From Magnetovibrio sp. (GTDB lineage Bacteria; Pseudomonadota; Alphaproteobacteria; Rhodospirillales; Magnetovibrionaceae), in the NCBI GenBank assembly GCA_026196495.1, contig JAPHSY010000008.1:1-64000 (forward strand): a stretch of DNA of 64,000 nt, in the 5' to 3' direction. Of this stretch, positions 16,434-27,141 are shown in pieces. Both the position numbers and the translations under genes were made by a program. Numbering within the stretch: position 1 is the first letter of the stretch; each line of letters opens with the position of its first letter. The notes under the pieces are model-generated. The model was not told the DNA's origin. It worked only from the letters and a program-made list of their open reading frames with translations, and made no database searches.

Positions 16434-17984
16434 TCACTCCCACTCAATCGTCCCTGGTGGTTTTGACGTGATGTCATACGTTACCCGGTTGATGCCCTTT
16501 ACCTCGTTGATAATCCGGTTGGACACTCGGGCCAGGAATTCCATATCGAAGTGATAAAAATCTGCGGTCATACCGTCGGTTGAGGTTACGGCGCGCAGGG
16601 CACAGACGTAATCGTAAGTCCGGGCATCACCCATGACACCCACGGTTTGCACCGGAAGCAGTACGGCAAAGGCCTGCCAAATGGCATCGTATAAACCGGC
16701 ATTGCGGATTTCTTCCAGATACACCGCGTCGGCATTGCGCAGGATTTCCAGTTTTTCGGCAGAAATACCGCCGGGTAGGCGAATGGCGAGACCTGGTCCC
16801 GGGAACGGGTGACGACCGACAAAGTTTTCCGGCAAGCCCAGTTCACGTCCCAACACACGAACTTCGTCCTTGAACAGTTCGCGCAGCGGTTCTACCAGCT
16901 TCATATTCATACGTTCGGGTAAACCACCAACGTTGTGGTGAGATTTGATGGTTACGCTTGGCCCACCTGTGAACGACACGCTTTCGATGACGTCTGGATA
17001 CAGTGTACCTTGGGCCAAGAAGTCGGCACCGCCGATGTTGTTGGCTTCTTCTTCGAACACATCAATAAACGTTGCACCGATAATTTTGCGTTTCTTTTCC
17101 GGGTCCGACACGCCGTCCAACTTGCCGATGAACAAATCGGAGGCATCGCGGTGAACCAGTTTGATATTGTAGTTGTCACGGAACATGGACACGACTTCTT
17201 CGGATTCGCCTTTGCGCATCAAGCCGGTATCGACAAACACGCAGGTGAGCTGATCGCCAATGGCTTCGTGCAACAACACCGCCACGACGGAGCTATCAAC
17301 ACCACCGGACAGGCCGCAGATCACTTGGCCGTCGCCCACTTGTTTGCGGACTTTGGCGATTTCTTCTTCGCGGAACTTGCCCATGGTCCAGTCGCCGGAA
17401 CAACCGCAAACCCGGTGGGTGAAGTTTTCAATCAGCTTTGCGCCGTGGGGCGTGTGCACCACTTCGGGGTGGAACTGCACGCCGTAGAAATGTTTTTCAT
17501 CATTGGCAATGGCGGCGTAGGGTGAACCGTCGGTCACAGCCACGGGGCGGAAACCTTCGGGGATGGCGTTGATTTTGTCGCCGTGGCTCATCCACACCTG
17601 TTCTTTGGCACCAACGTCCCAAACGCCGTGGAACAGATCGCAATCTTCAATCACGTCAACGAAGGCACGACCGAATTCGCGGTGATCAGATTCTTCTACC
17701 GTGCCGCCCAGTTGTGCGCACATGGTCTGTTCGCCATAACAAATCCCAAAAATCGGTAGCCCTAGGTCGAAAATGCCTTCTGGTGCGCGGGGCGTGTCGA
17801 TGCCGGTTACAGACGCCGGGCCACCGGACAAGATGATGCCCTTAGGGTTGAATTCTTTAATGGAATCAAGCGTTACCGCGTTAAAGGGTTGAATTTCGGA
17901 ATAAACCCCGCTTTCACGCACACGTCGTGCAATCAACTGGGTAACTTGGGAACCGAAATCGACGATGAGAATACGCTCATGCAT
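16434..17984 (-). CDS. guaA: GMP synthase (glutamine-hydrolysing)
   Basis: Converts XMP, glutamine and ATP to GMP in the last step of guanine nucleotide synthesis. 516 residues from the ATG at 17984 ([13 protein letters not shown]). Class I glutaminase domain with the nucleophile in GICYGEQ and the His-Glu of [11 protein letters not shown]-PPase loop [11 protein letters not shown]-terminal dimer domain ending in the universal [10 protein letters not shown]. Its normal length and full motif set show that it is functional. A TTG at 18014 would add ten residues but has no support. Its last 20 or so codons are the sequence repeated three times downstream. guaB lies 11 kb away on the same strand. 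Confidence 0.98.
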   Translation of the reverse strand: MHERILIVDFGSQVTQLIARRVRESGVYSEIQPFNAVTLDSIKEFNPKGIILSGGPASVTGIDTPRAPEGIFDLGLPIFGICYGEQTMCAQLGGTVEESDHREFGRAFVDVIEDCDLFHGVWDVGAKEQVWMSHGDKINAIPEGFRPVAVTDGSPYAAIANDEKHFYGVQFHPEVVHTPHGAKLIENFTHRVCGCSGDWTMGKFREEEIAKVRKQVGDGQVICGLSGGVDSSVVAVLLHEAIGDQLTCVFVDTGLMRKGESEEVVSMFRDNYNIKLVHRDASDLFIGKLDGVSDPEKKRKIIGATFIDVFEEEANNIGGADFLAQGTLYPDVIESVSFTGGPSVTIKSHHNVGGLPERMNMKLVEPLRELFKDEVRVLGRELGLPENFVGRHPFPGPGLAIRLPGGISAEKLEILRNADAVYLEEIRNAGLYDAIWQAFAVLLPVQTVGVMGDARTYDYVCALRAVTSTDGMTADFYHFDMEFLARVSNRIINEVKGINRVTYDITSKPPGTIEWE

Positions 17985-18074
17985 GGGCGAAAACCTGTGC
18001 TCTTGTGGGGCCAATGGAATGGGCCGGACATTAGCCGAATTGCATTTGATTCGCCAGTCACATTACGAGTCTTA

Positions 18075-18653
18075 TTACTCCGCAGGGCGGTGGGCCTGAA
18101 TTGCCGCTATCAGGCCTTCTGCGGTGGTGTTTATGCCTTCGGGGCTGATGTTGATGAGGTTATGTCCCGTGGCTTCGCCTAAGGCCTTGCCTGTGGCTGC
18201 CAAGACGCCGTCACCTTCAAAGTATTGCGATGCGTTTTCGACGCTGAGTACCACACCCATGGTTTCGTGCTCACGTTTGTCATCGTCATCACGGATCATC
18301 ATTTTTGCGTTGGAAATATCTTTGATCTCAGCCCCAGAAATGGCGGACCAAGGGATCGGGTTTGGCCCGACGCGGTGATCAAAGATACCTTGGGCATCAA
18401 TGCGCACGATCGGCCCGCGCTTGCTGAGCTCAATCACCTGGTATTGTTTGAATGCCATTGTCGCCATAACGAAGAATAGAGCAATACCGATCATCATGGG
18501 GCCAACAACATCCGACGTCCATCCCGCCTCAATGGCTTTGCCGCGTTTGGTCCAGGCGAACACCAAGCCGATGATGGCAATGCCAATGGTCAGAACCATA
18601 CCGATGATGGTTTTGGTAACTTCCAGATGGGCTTCAAAAGGTGTTGGTGACAT
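18075..18653 (-). CDS. two-helix membrane protein with PH-like domain (STM3941-like)
   Basis: 192 residues: two hydrophobic helices (about 15-35 and 48-65), then a soluble domain with IVRIDAQGIFDHR, PIPWSAISGAEI and a C-terminal region. The order short helix pair plus 'DxxGIfdrr...ipWxxI' is typical of small membrane proteins with a bacterial PH-like fold (STM3941 type), for which no activity is known. It is monocistronic, 60-90 bases upstream of guaA on the same strand. Confidence 0.65.
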   Translation of the reverse strand: MSPTPFEAHLEVTKTIIGMVLTIGIAIIGLVFAWTKRGKAIEAGWTSDVVGPMMIGIALFFVMATMAFKQYQVIELSKRGPIVRIDAQGIFDHRVGPNPIPWSAISGAEIKDISNAKMMIRDDDDKREHETMGVVLSVENASQYFEGDGVLAATGKALGEATGHNLINISPEGINTTAEGLIAAIQAHRPAE

Positions 18654-18753
18654 CGTCTCAATCCTTATCGATGAAGCCTGACCAACATCAAGGCAGGCGG
18701 TGAATTGATTTTCTACGATTGGTTCAACAAATCAATCACTAAAAGGCAACACG

Positions 18754-18915
18754 ATGGAGCACTTTTTTCCGATTATGGTGGCACACCTGACCACCACCGC
18801 CCTTGGGGGCTTTTATGTTTACAAGCGCGGTGCAACGCCCGTGCGGGTTGTGGCGTTGGGAACGTGGGCGATATTGTTTTTCCCGGTGGCTTACAACGTG
18901 GTCAAATTTATGTAA
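18754..18915 (+). CDS. 53-residue small membrane protein
   Basis: Reads MEHFFPIMVAHLTTTALGGF and ends YNVVKFM, with two hydrophobic helices around a basic turn (YKRGATPVR). AAAAGGCAAC precedes the ATG at suitable distance. It fits neatly in the gap between the PH-like membrane protein and the LysR gene and converges on the latter with ten bases between stops. No family recognised; the ribosome site and clean membrane topology argue for a real gene. Confidence 0.55.
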   Translation: MEHFFPIMVAHLTTTALGGFYVYKRGATPVRVVALGTWAILFFPVAYNVVKFM

Positions 18916-18925
18916 TTGCTGTGTC

Positions 18926-19834
18926 TTAAAGTTCTTTAAGGCGTTTCATATCATCAGCGACTTCGGCAAGCAGCCAATCGCGAAATAATTTAATCTTGGA
19001 TTGGTTGGCTGTTGCCTTGGGGTAGACGACCCAATAGCCATAGTTGACCGGAAGTGCGATCGGAAATGGCCGTACTAAACGGCCATTGATCAAATCGTGA
19101 GATGCAAGCGCAGTACGGGCCAAGGCCACGCCTTGCCCATCAACGGCAGCATCAATAATCATACTGGCTTGGTTCAAAACCGGGCCACGTGACAAGTCTG
19201 CACCTTTAACGCCGGCAACATCCAACCACTTGGTCCAATCTTGACGGTTGTCGAGGTGCAAAAGTGGATGTTGGATCAGGTCCTCCGGTTTTTTCAGCCC
19301 AGGGGGGCTTTCCAACAGTTTGGGGCTGCACACGGGGAACAGCTGTTCTTCGTAAAGCTGCTCGACATCCAGGCCAGGCACTTCTCCATCACTGTGGCGA
19401 ACGGCCATGTCTACATCTTCATTGGCAAAGTCCACATGATGAAGCGTGGCGCTGATCCTCAGATCAATGTCGGGATAAGCCTCAGCAAACTTACCGAGGC
19501 GATGGACCAGCCATTTCGCTGCAAAATTAGGTGATGTGCTCACCGTCAAAACACCACTATTTTGGCGTTGGAGGATTTTGTCGGTACCAACGGAGATGCG
19601 ATCCAAAGCATCGCGCACAACGTTTGAGTATTCCCGACCCGCTTCCGTCAGTATCAAATGCTGAGGTGCACGGTGAAAAAGCTTTAGTCCCAATTCTTCT
19701 TCAAGTGCCTTTACTTGATGACTGACGGCCCCTTGCGTCACGCACAGTTCTTCGGCAGCACGGGTGAAGCTTTCGTGCCGTGCGGCAGCTTCAAACGATT
19801 TCAGTGCATTCATCGGGGGGAGGCGGCGTGCCAT
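18926..19834 (-). CDS. LysR-family regulator, GcvA-like
   Basis: 302 residues. Winged helix-turn-helix at 5-65 (LPPMNALKSFEAAARHESFT, then AAEELCVTQGAVSHQVKALE) followed by a type 2 periplasmic-binding effector domain. The MNALRxFEAAARHxSFTRAA start and the WLDVAGV region place it in the GcvA-like subgroup. Targets are unknown: the divergent neighbour is the DUF1127 gene, 135 bases away, which makes it the first candidate. Normal length; no oddities. Confidence 0.92.
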   Translation of the reverse strand: MARRLPPMNALKSFEAAARHESFTRAAEELCVTQGAVSHQVKALEEELGLKLFHRAPQHLILTEAGREYSNVVRDALDRISVGTDKILQRQNSGVLTVSTSPNFAAKWLVHRLGKFAEAYPDIDLRISATLHHVDFANEDVDMAVRHSDGEVPGLDVEQLYEEQLFPVCSPKLLESPPGLKKPEDLIQHPLLHLDNRQDWTKWLDVAGVKGADLSRGPVLNQASMIIDAAVDGQGVALARTALASHDLINGRLVRPFPIALPVNYGYWVVYPKATANQSKIKLFRDWLLAEVADDMKRLKEL

Positions 19835-19969
19835 TTTGAACCATCCGTAGCATGAGAAAATCTAATGCAAGGCAGAGAAGTGATGCTTTGCGCAAACTTC
19901 CATATGGGCAAACATTATAGGCATCACAAGACAATTTATGGCTTGTGAAGATGTAATGGAGACAGAAAA

Positions 19970-20194
19970 ATGCTCATGAAAACAGAAAATATGGCTCACG
20001 TTGGCAATAGTACTTCTGTTCGATCTGTTTTGTCTTATTTGAATGTTGGGCGGTGCATGAAGGGCTTGAAGATATGGCTTCAACACAGCCGCCAACGCCG
20101 TGCACTTGCAAAGCTCGATGATCGTCTTCTCGACGATATTGGTCTCTCAACCCAGGATGTGAAACGTGAAACATCCAAACCGTTTTGGTTATGA
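19970..20194 (+). CDS. DUF1127 small protein
   Basis: 74 residues. The C-terminal half WLQHSRQRRALAKLDDRLL followed by DDIGLS is the arginine-rich DUF1127 (YjiS-like) motif; some members bind RNA or phosphate-pathway regulators in alphaproteobacteria. GGAG lies ten bases before the ATG. It diverges from the LysR gene and overlaps the 3' end of the TSUP transporter gene by six bases, tail to tail. Confidence 0.85.
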   Translation: MLMKTENMAHVGNSTSVRSVLSYLNVGRCMKGLKIWLQHSRQRRALAKLDDRLLDDIGLSTQDVKRETSKPFWL

Positions 20195-20986
20195 GATCAG
20201 GCGCAGCACCAACTGGTGGATGATGTTGTCAGGATCGTCATAGACCAGTTTGGCGGTGATGATCAGCGATACCGTGACTAACAATGGCTTGATCACCCGG
20301 GTGCCATGCTTCATGGCGGTGTTGGCGCCCAAGCGTGCGCCGAACAATTGGCCCACGGCCATCACCGCAGCCGGAATCCACATCACATAGCCTGCAAATG
20401 CAAAAAACAAAAATGACGTGAAGTTGGAGGTGAAGTTCACCACCTTGGTATGGGCTGTGGCTTTGAGCATGTTAAAGCCCAATATCGCCACAAATGCCAA
20501 GGTCCAAAAGCTGCCTGTTCCGGGGCCAAAAAAGCCATCATAAAAGCCGAGGGCCATACCGAAGATGGCATAGAAGGGCAGTTGTTCCAGGTAATGGTGG
20601 CGGTCGACCTCTCCAATTTTGGGGCCAAATAGAAAATACATGGCCGCCCCGATCAACAAGAACGGGATCACCTGGGTCATAATGTCTGAATCCAGGTATT
20701 GCACCATCAACGTACCAATGGCAGAACCAATAGCCGTGAACGCGATGGCCCATTTCATGTCTGCGAGATTTACATGGCCTTTGCGGGCGTAGGTGACGGT
20801 GGCGGTAAAGGAGCCAAACATGGCTTGGGCTTTGTTGGTGGCAAGTGCCGCCACCGGGTTCAAACCAGCCATCATCAATGCTGGGACAGAGATTAATCCA
20901 CCGCCGCCAGCAATGGAATCGACAAATCCCCCCACGAGCCCAGCCAGGAATAGCCAACCCAAAATTTCAATGCTCAGAGTTTCCAT
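20189..20986 (-). CDS. TSUP (TauE/SafE) family membrane transporter
   Basis: 265 residues with about eight hydrophobic helices. The N-terminal GLVGGFVDSIAGGGGLISVP and the mirrored FYDGFFGPGTGSFW repeat are the two family signatures. TSUP proteins export or import small organosulfur or sulfonate anions; the substrate here is unknown. Its position between a LysR/DUF1127 pair and thiC gives no strong clue. Overlaps the convergent DUF1127 gene by six bases. Confidence 0.9.
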   Translation of the reverse strand: METLSIEILGWLFLAGLVGGFVDSIAGGGGLISVPALMMAGLNPVAALATNKAQAMFGSFTATVTYARKGHVNLADMKWAIAFTAIGSAIGTLMVQYLDSDIMTQVIPFLLIGAAMYFLFGPKIGEVDRHHYLEQLPFYAIFGMALGFYDGFFGPGTGSFWTLAFVAILGFNMLKATAHTKVVNFTSNFTSFLFFAFAGYVMWIPAAVMAVGQLFGARLGANTAMKHGTRVIKPLLVTVSLIITAKLVYDDPDNIIHQLVLRLIS

Positions 20987-21115
20987 CCGGCGCCTGTTCC
21001 GTCAGTCCTCAAAGCATCACCTTAGGCGGCTATGTGAGGGGCTGTATATACTACAAATGAATTGGGGCCGCCCCACTTGTAAGAGCAGCCCCAAAACTCA
21101 ACCGAGAAGTGCCGA

Positions 21116-23092
<1,977 letters not shown>

Positions 23093-23208
23093 TCAAGCTT
23101 TGCTTTTATTCCCCTTCAATCGGGGTGTGCGGTCTTTTGAAATTGCTATGCTTGCGCAACAATCACAGATTAATCTATGGTGATTTAAAACAACCAGGGG
23201 AGGTGGCT

Positions 23209-24291
23209 GTGGCTATTAGTATTGGAAACGTAACTTTGCACATGGGGCCTAAGTCATTGGGCGCCCCTGATGATTTGGAAGCCGCCATTGTGAAGTTTAT
23301 CGATGACGCACAGAAAACATTGGATGTTGCGGTTCAAGAGCTGGAACAAGCTACGATCGCAGATGCTTTGATCCGTGCACGCAACCGCGGTGTAAAAGTA
23401 CGGGTGGTTTTGGAGGGCGACTATCTGCTCAATGACAAACCCAGCACCAAACCGTATCAAGCAACGGGCAAAAAAGAACCCAATCGAGAACTGTTTCTGG
23501 CATTGTTGCGGGCCAATATTGATACCCGAACGGACTACAACCCCAACATTTTTCATCAGAAATTCATCGTCCGTGACCGTGATGGCGGCAAACGCGGATT
23601 GTTGACAGGCTCAACCAACTTTACACCCACGGGGGTGGGGAAAAGTATGGGCGGGCATGGCAATAACCTCAATCACTTGGTGGAAATCAAAAGTGCCCGC
23701 GTGCTTAAACAATATGCGCTGGAATTTGATGAAATTTGGGATGGAACCTTTGGGGCGGTGCGCAATCGCCACGAAACCAAGCCGGGTGAATACACGGTTT
23801 CCAAAGTGCGGGTAAAACCTTTGTTTGCGCCGGATCATTCACCGGAAATGGAAATCATGAAGCAGATGCTGAAGGCCAAAAAGCGGATTGATTTTGCCAT
23901 ATTTACCTTTTCCCAATCATCCGGCATCGACGACACCATGATCGCATTGTGCAAAGCAGGCCTGCCTGTGCGCGGCATTTTCGACAGCGGCATGGCACGC
24001 GATTGGTCGGGGTATCCGACGGTCAAAAAAGCAGGTGGTGATTTGTACGTCGCGCGTGGGGCAGGGCTGAACAAACTGCATCACAAGCTGATGGTGATTG
24101 ATGGCCAAGTCATCATTGTGGGTAGCTTCAATTACACCGGCCCTGCCAATCTTCTCAACGATGAAAACATTGTCATCATTGGTGACCTTGAAGAAACCGA
24201 TACGCAAGCCAAGGCCAATCAACGCGAGCTGGCGAAGTATGCCCTCAAAGAAATCAATCGCATGATCACAAAATTTGGCAAAAAAATCTAA
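23209..24291 (+). CDS. phospholipase D-superfamily protein with two HKD motifs
   Basis: 360 residues from a GTG at 23209, five bases after GGGGAGG. Two complete HxKx4D motifs: H116-K118-D123 (HQKFIVRD) and H291-K293-D298 (HHKLMVID), followed by the usual GSTNFT and GSFNYT. Together they form one active site for cleaving or transferring phosphodiesters. There is no signal peptide or membrane segment, so a nuclease or cytoplasmic phosphodiesterase is more likely than cardiolipin synthase. Diverges from thiC and is followed after 15 bases by the Met-rich membrane protein. The frame extends upstream to 23065, but that segment is part of the thiC leader. Confidence 0.88.
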   Translation: MAISIGNVTLHMGPKSLGAPDDLEAAIVKFIDDAQKTLDVAVQELEQATIADALIRARNRGVKVRVVLEGDYLLNDKPSTKPYQATGKKEPNRELFLALLRANIDTRTDYNPNIFHQKFIVRDRDGGKRGLLTGSTNFTPTGVGKSMGGHGNNLNHLVEIKSARVLKQYALEFDEIWDGTFGAVRNRHETKPGEYTVSKVRVKPLFAPDHSPEMEIMKQMLKAKKRIDFAIFTFSQSSGIDDTMIALCKAGLPVRGIFDSGMARDWSGYPTVKKAGGDLYVARGAGLNKLHHKLMVIDGQVIIVGSFNYTGPANLLNDENIVIIGDLEETDTQAKANQRELAKYALKEINRMITKFGKKI

Positions 24292-24306
24292 AGTGAGAAT
24301 TTGTAT

Positions 24307-24780
24307 ATGTCTGAGATCGAAACGCAAAAAGAGCCCGCATCAAACCACGCCCATCAATCCTATCGCCCCTGGATCATCGCAGGGGCATTGGGTATGGGGG
24401 TGACCATCGTTTTCTTTGCCGTGGTTATGTATTCCATGGCAACCAACATGGCGCGCATGACCGACGTGATTGTTGGCATGGGCGGCAATATGCAATCGAT
24501 GGCGGGGGATATGCACGCCATGAAAACCACAATGGTGAAGCTGGATGGCAGTGTGGATGAGATGACGTTTGAAATGGCGCGCATAGAACAGTTGATGGCC
24601 GAAGACATGGACGCCATGCGTATATCAATGCAAACCATGACCGGCGACATTCGCAACATGTCTTACCGCATCACATCCATGAATGGCCAAATGGGCCAAA
24701 TGACCTACGACATCCACCGAGGCCAAAGCGCGTTTACATCACCGATGGGGTATATGGAGAATATGTGGGTGCCGCAGTGA
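24307..24780 (+). CDS. methionine-rich single-helix membrane protein with coiled coil
   Basis: 157 residues, of which 26 are Met. After a polar N-terminus comes one membrane helix (about 23-45), then a long helix whose Met residues recur every three or four positions (MGGNMQSMAGDMHAMKTTM and onward), as expected for a coiled coil with Met in the core. The soluble part should be periplasmic if the basic YRPW side stays inside. Metal (copper) binding is conceivable because of the Met spacing, but no His/Cys clusters support it. It follows the PLD gene by 15 bases, probably in one transcript. A TTG two codons upstream is an alternative start. Confidence 0.72.
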   Translation: MSEIETQKEPASNHAHQSYRPWIIAGALGMGVTIVFFAVVMYSMATNMARMTDVIVGMGGNMQSMAGDMHAMKTTMVKLDGSVDEMTFEMARIEQLMAEDMDAMRISMQTMTGDIRNMSYRITSMNGQMGQMTYDIHRGQSAFTSPMGYMENMWVPQ

Positions 24781-24791
24781 GGGGGCGAGTT

Positions 24792-26630
24792 ATGAGGGGG
24801 CAATTAAACGGAGAGGCCCGTAGGATAGATCTTCATCTAAGGGCAATACATCCATATTTAATAACAAGAATATTTAGGCTTGATGAGTTCCATTATGTGA
24901 TTTTTATCAAACAACCTGTTGATGATTTTGAAAGTCTATCAAATGAATTTGATCGAAATATCAGACATATTACAGTCCCGATTACTATCACAACGACTTT
25001 GCCAAAATCATATGAGGAAGAATTAAATTGTATTGGTGATAGTGAAATCCCTTCAAATTTTGAAGGTGTGGTCATGACGCATAGTGACTTAATTAGTCAC
25101 ATGTTTCATTTTCATCCTGATATTGGGATAGAATCTATGACTGTTGATCATAAGATACAGTCAATCACAGTTAATGTATTAAGAGAAACATCTTCAGAGA
25201 ATATTTTGCATCTGCAGGCGACACTTGATGCGCTTGTTTACCCATTCCGTTTTGTTATTAGTTGTACAGGTGAGACCGAGAAGGAAATACCTGTTAAAGA
25301 TGGTGTGTTCAGCATTGCTCCTGCAAAATCAAAGCAACAGTTAAACGCAAAATATTTGGAACGAGAGGAGCGTCTTTGGTTTGATAATCTAGAAGGTATT
25401 TATAGCGGTAATTTTTTGAAGAATGATCTGTTCTTCTTTGATAATGACAAATCATCATGCCTTGTAAATTGTTCTGTATTTTCCAACACGAACTTGCGAA
25501 ATCATCTTCTTCTGTATGATGAGATATACTGCATTCTTCCATTAGTTACGGAAATGGAAGCATTTCTTGAGGATCAGAAGATAACCAAAGATGAGTTGTT
25601 GTTCTTGGTTGAAAAAGGGCGCCTTAAAATCCTAAATTTTCAACCGGAAGGACGTATGGATTATGGCTTTTTCAATGAGGTGTATGAAACAAACAATAAT
25701 GCCCTGATTAGTAGGCTTGCTGTATCAGCTCTGTGTGCGACTGATTTGGTCGAAATAAATAGGAATTATATTTTTAATGACCCGATGATGCCGGATGTTT
25801 TATTGCCTGCACTTGAAGCATTGTCTGAGACTTTTGGGATCTCACATCAATCATTGGTGAACTTTATATATTGGCCAAAAGCAGCTCTACGAACCAGTTT
25901 CGAAACGCTAAGCAGAACTGGGCCAATGGGAATTGCTCAATATGGAGTGAATAGTCAGGTAGCTAATATATTTGCTAATCTCGATAAAGAAGTTATCGAA
26001 TTTGAGCTTACGGTGAACAGTAGTCAAATTCATATAGCCCATGCCTTAAATGCTACGTATTTTCCCTTTTTTACTAAATCTGGAGAATATACAGATCATC
26101 CATATGCGCATGTTATGGGTAGCCTGTTGAACTTCTATCAGTCAGGAAGTATGCCGAATTTAAGCTTAAGAAATATTCAATCAGAAAACTCTACTATGAA
26201 TCTGATTAACACATTTGAAATCGACAAATATATACCAATCCCGGAGTTTGAGGCTGATACTTCAAGTTCTAATGTACGTGTTAATGTTAGCGCATTGTTT
26301 ACTGAATTAAATAAATTGGGTGATGGTGAACGTAATGAAAAAATTGCTCTGTATAATGATCAGGTAAATGAAATTGTTAAGAGCTATGGCAGAAGTGAGA
26401 CTTGGTTGGATCTCAATCTCAGTGGGGTAGGTGTTCTTGTGCCATACTTAGATGCAGTTCTAAAGCTGACGTATATGGGCGGCAAAAAACTCCAAAATAA
26501 GTCACCAAAAATACAAGCTCTGTCCGAAGTCATCGAAGCAAAACTGCTTTCAGAAGATAAGGATGAACGTTATATTTCTATATTGTCAAAAATTAATCGA
26601 GTTGCTCGACTTAAACGAGACTATCGATAA
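24792..26630 (+). CDS. large AT-rich protein of unknown function, probably acquired
   Basis: 612 residues with no motif that I recognise, no signal peptide and no clear membrane segment; it looks like a soluble alpha/beta protein with a helical C-terminal third (PKIQALSEVIEAKLLS). Codon use differs sharply from the neighbours (frequent ATA, TTA, AAT, GAT), pointing to recent transfer. It starts 11 bases after the Met-rich gene and ends 15 bases before the convergent hemerythrin gene, so it fills the gap exactly. Large unknown AT-rich singletons like this are often defence or other accessory genes, but nothing in the sequence proves that. A GTG at 24765 would overlap the previous gene; the ATG at 24792 is preferred. 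Confidence 0.75.
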   Translation: MRGQLNGEARRIDLHLRAIHPYLITRIFRLDEFHYVIFIKQPVDDFESLSNEFDRNIRHITVPITITTTLPKSYEEELNCIGDSEIPSNFEGVVMTHSDLISHMFHFHPDIGIESMTVDHKIQSITVNVLRETSSENILHLQATLDALVYPFRFVISCTGETEKEIPVKDGVFSIAPAKSKQQLNAKYLEREERLWFDNLEGIYSGNFLKNDLFFFDNDKSSCLVNCSVFSNTNLRNHLLLYDEIYCILPLVTEMEAFLEDQKITKDELLFLVEKGRLKILNFQPEGRMDYGFFNEVYETNNNALISRLAVSALCATDLVEINRNYIFNDPMMPDVLLPALEALSETFGISHQSLVNFIYWPKAALRTSFETLSRTGPMGIAQYGVNSQVANIFANLDKEVIEFELTVNSSQIHIAHALNATYFPFFTKSGEYTDHPYAHVMGSLLNFYQSGSMPNLSLRNIQSENSTMNLINTFEIDKYIPIPEFEADTSSSNVRVNVSALFTELNKLGDGERNEKIALYNDQVNEIVKSYGRSETWLDLNLSGVGVLVPYLDAVLKLTYMGGKKLQNKSPKIQALSEVIEAKLLSEDKDERYISILSKINRVARLKRDYR

Positions 26631-26645
26631 TTAATCTGTGTATAT

Positions 26646-27068
26646 CTAAACACTCGCCCCCAACATATAACTCATCTTTTTATCCGTATTGAGAATGTGT
26701 TCGACCAGCCATTTGCGGAGCGTGTTTTCCATGGCGCGGCGGTTGTCGGGGGTTTGGTCGTGTTCGTAGTTGATCATCATTTCGGTGTATTCGCCCAGTA
26801 AGGAATCGTGTTCTTCTTTGTGGGCGGCGAAGTCGATGTAGTCTTTGGATGACATCACCATTTCTTCGAGTGCGAAGTGGGCTTGGAGGCGTTCGTGGAG
26901 CCGTCCCAAGGTGGTTTTGACATCTTCCAGGTCTGCCTTATCCAGCAATTCGCGGTGTAAGATGTTGACGTCTTCAAGCAAGCTTTTGTGTTCGTAGTCG
27001 AGCTCATCAATGCCGATGAGAAAATCATCGGTCCAGGTGATGTCTTGGTTGTTCGATGTGTCGGTCAT
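26646..27068 (-). CDS. bacteriohemerythrin, soluble
   Basis: 140-residue four-helix di-iron protein that binds oxygen reversibly. All iron ligands of the family are present: H27, H64, E68, H83, H87, H124 and D129 (YEHKSLL, HFALEE, HKEEH, HILNTD). No membrane segment. It follows rsmB on the same strand after 73 bases. Hemerythrins in microaerophilic and magnetotactic alphaproteobacteria are thought to store or sense oxygen; which applies here is unknown. Confidence 0.95.
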   Translation of the reverse strand: MTDTSNNQDITWTDDFLIGIDELDYEHKSLLEDVNILHRELLDKADLEDVKTTLGRLHERLQAHFALEEMVMSSKDYIDFAAHKEEHDSLLGEYTEMMINYEHDQTPDNRRAMENTLRKWLVEHILNTDKKMSYMLGASV

Positions 27069-27141
27069 GGTCTGTCCCCCATTGCAATAAGCGGTTGGAA
27101 TCAGACCTTTATCATAGCCGATTTATGGCAGCCCCGATAGG

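Larger units (their letters stand above)
10700..16436. mobile_element. insertion hotspot behind guaA: three modules bounded by guaA 3'-end copies
   Basis: The segment between the real guaA stop (16434) and the outermost guaA-like tail (10700-10771) is cut by two further tails (15260-15319, 14155-14231) into modules of about 1.1, 1.1 and 3.5 kb. All tails point the same way as guaA. The 3' end of guaA is a known target of tyrosine-recombinase genomic islands; that and the repeated tails suggest serial insertions. No recombinase gene is present, so these are cargo-only remnants, cassette-like units, or products of homologous exchange. Boundaries are approximate. Confidence 0.55.

Noticed and set aside
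16935-17525. 196-codon plus-strand frame inside guaA
   Set aside because: Antisense to the well-defined GMP synthase, rich in His/Phe/Gly as antisense frames of this genome are, with no ribosome site.
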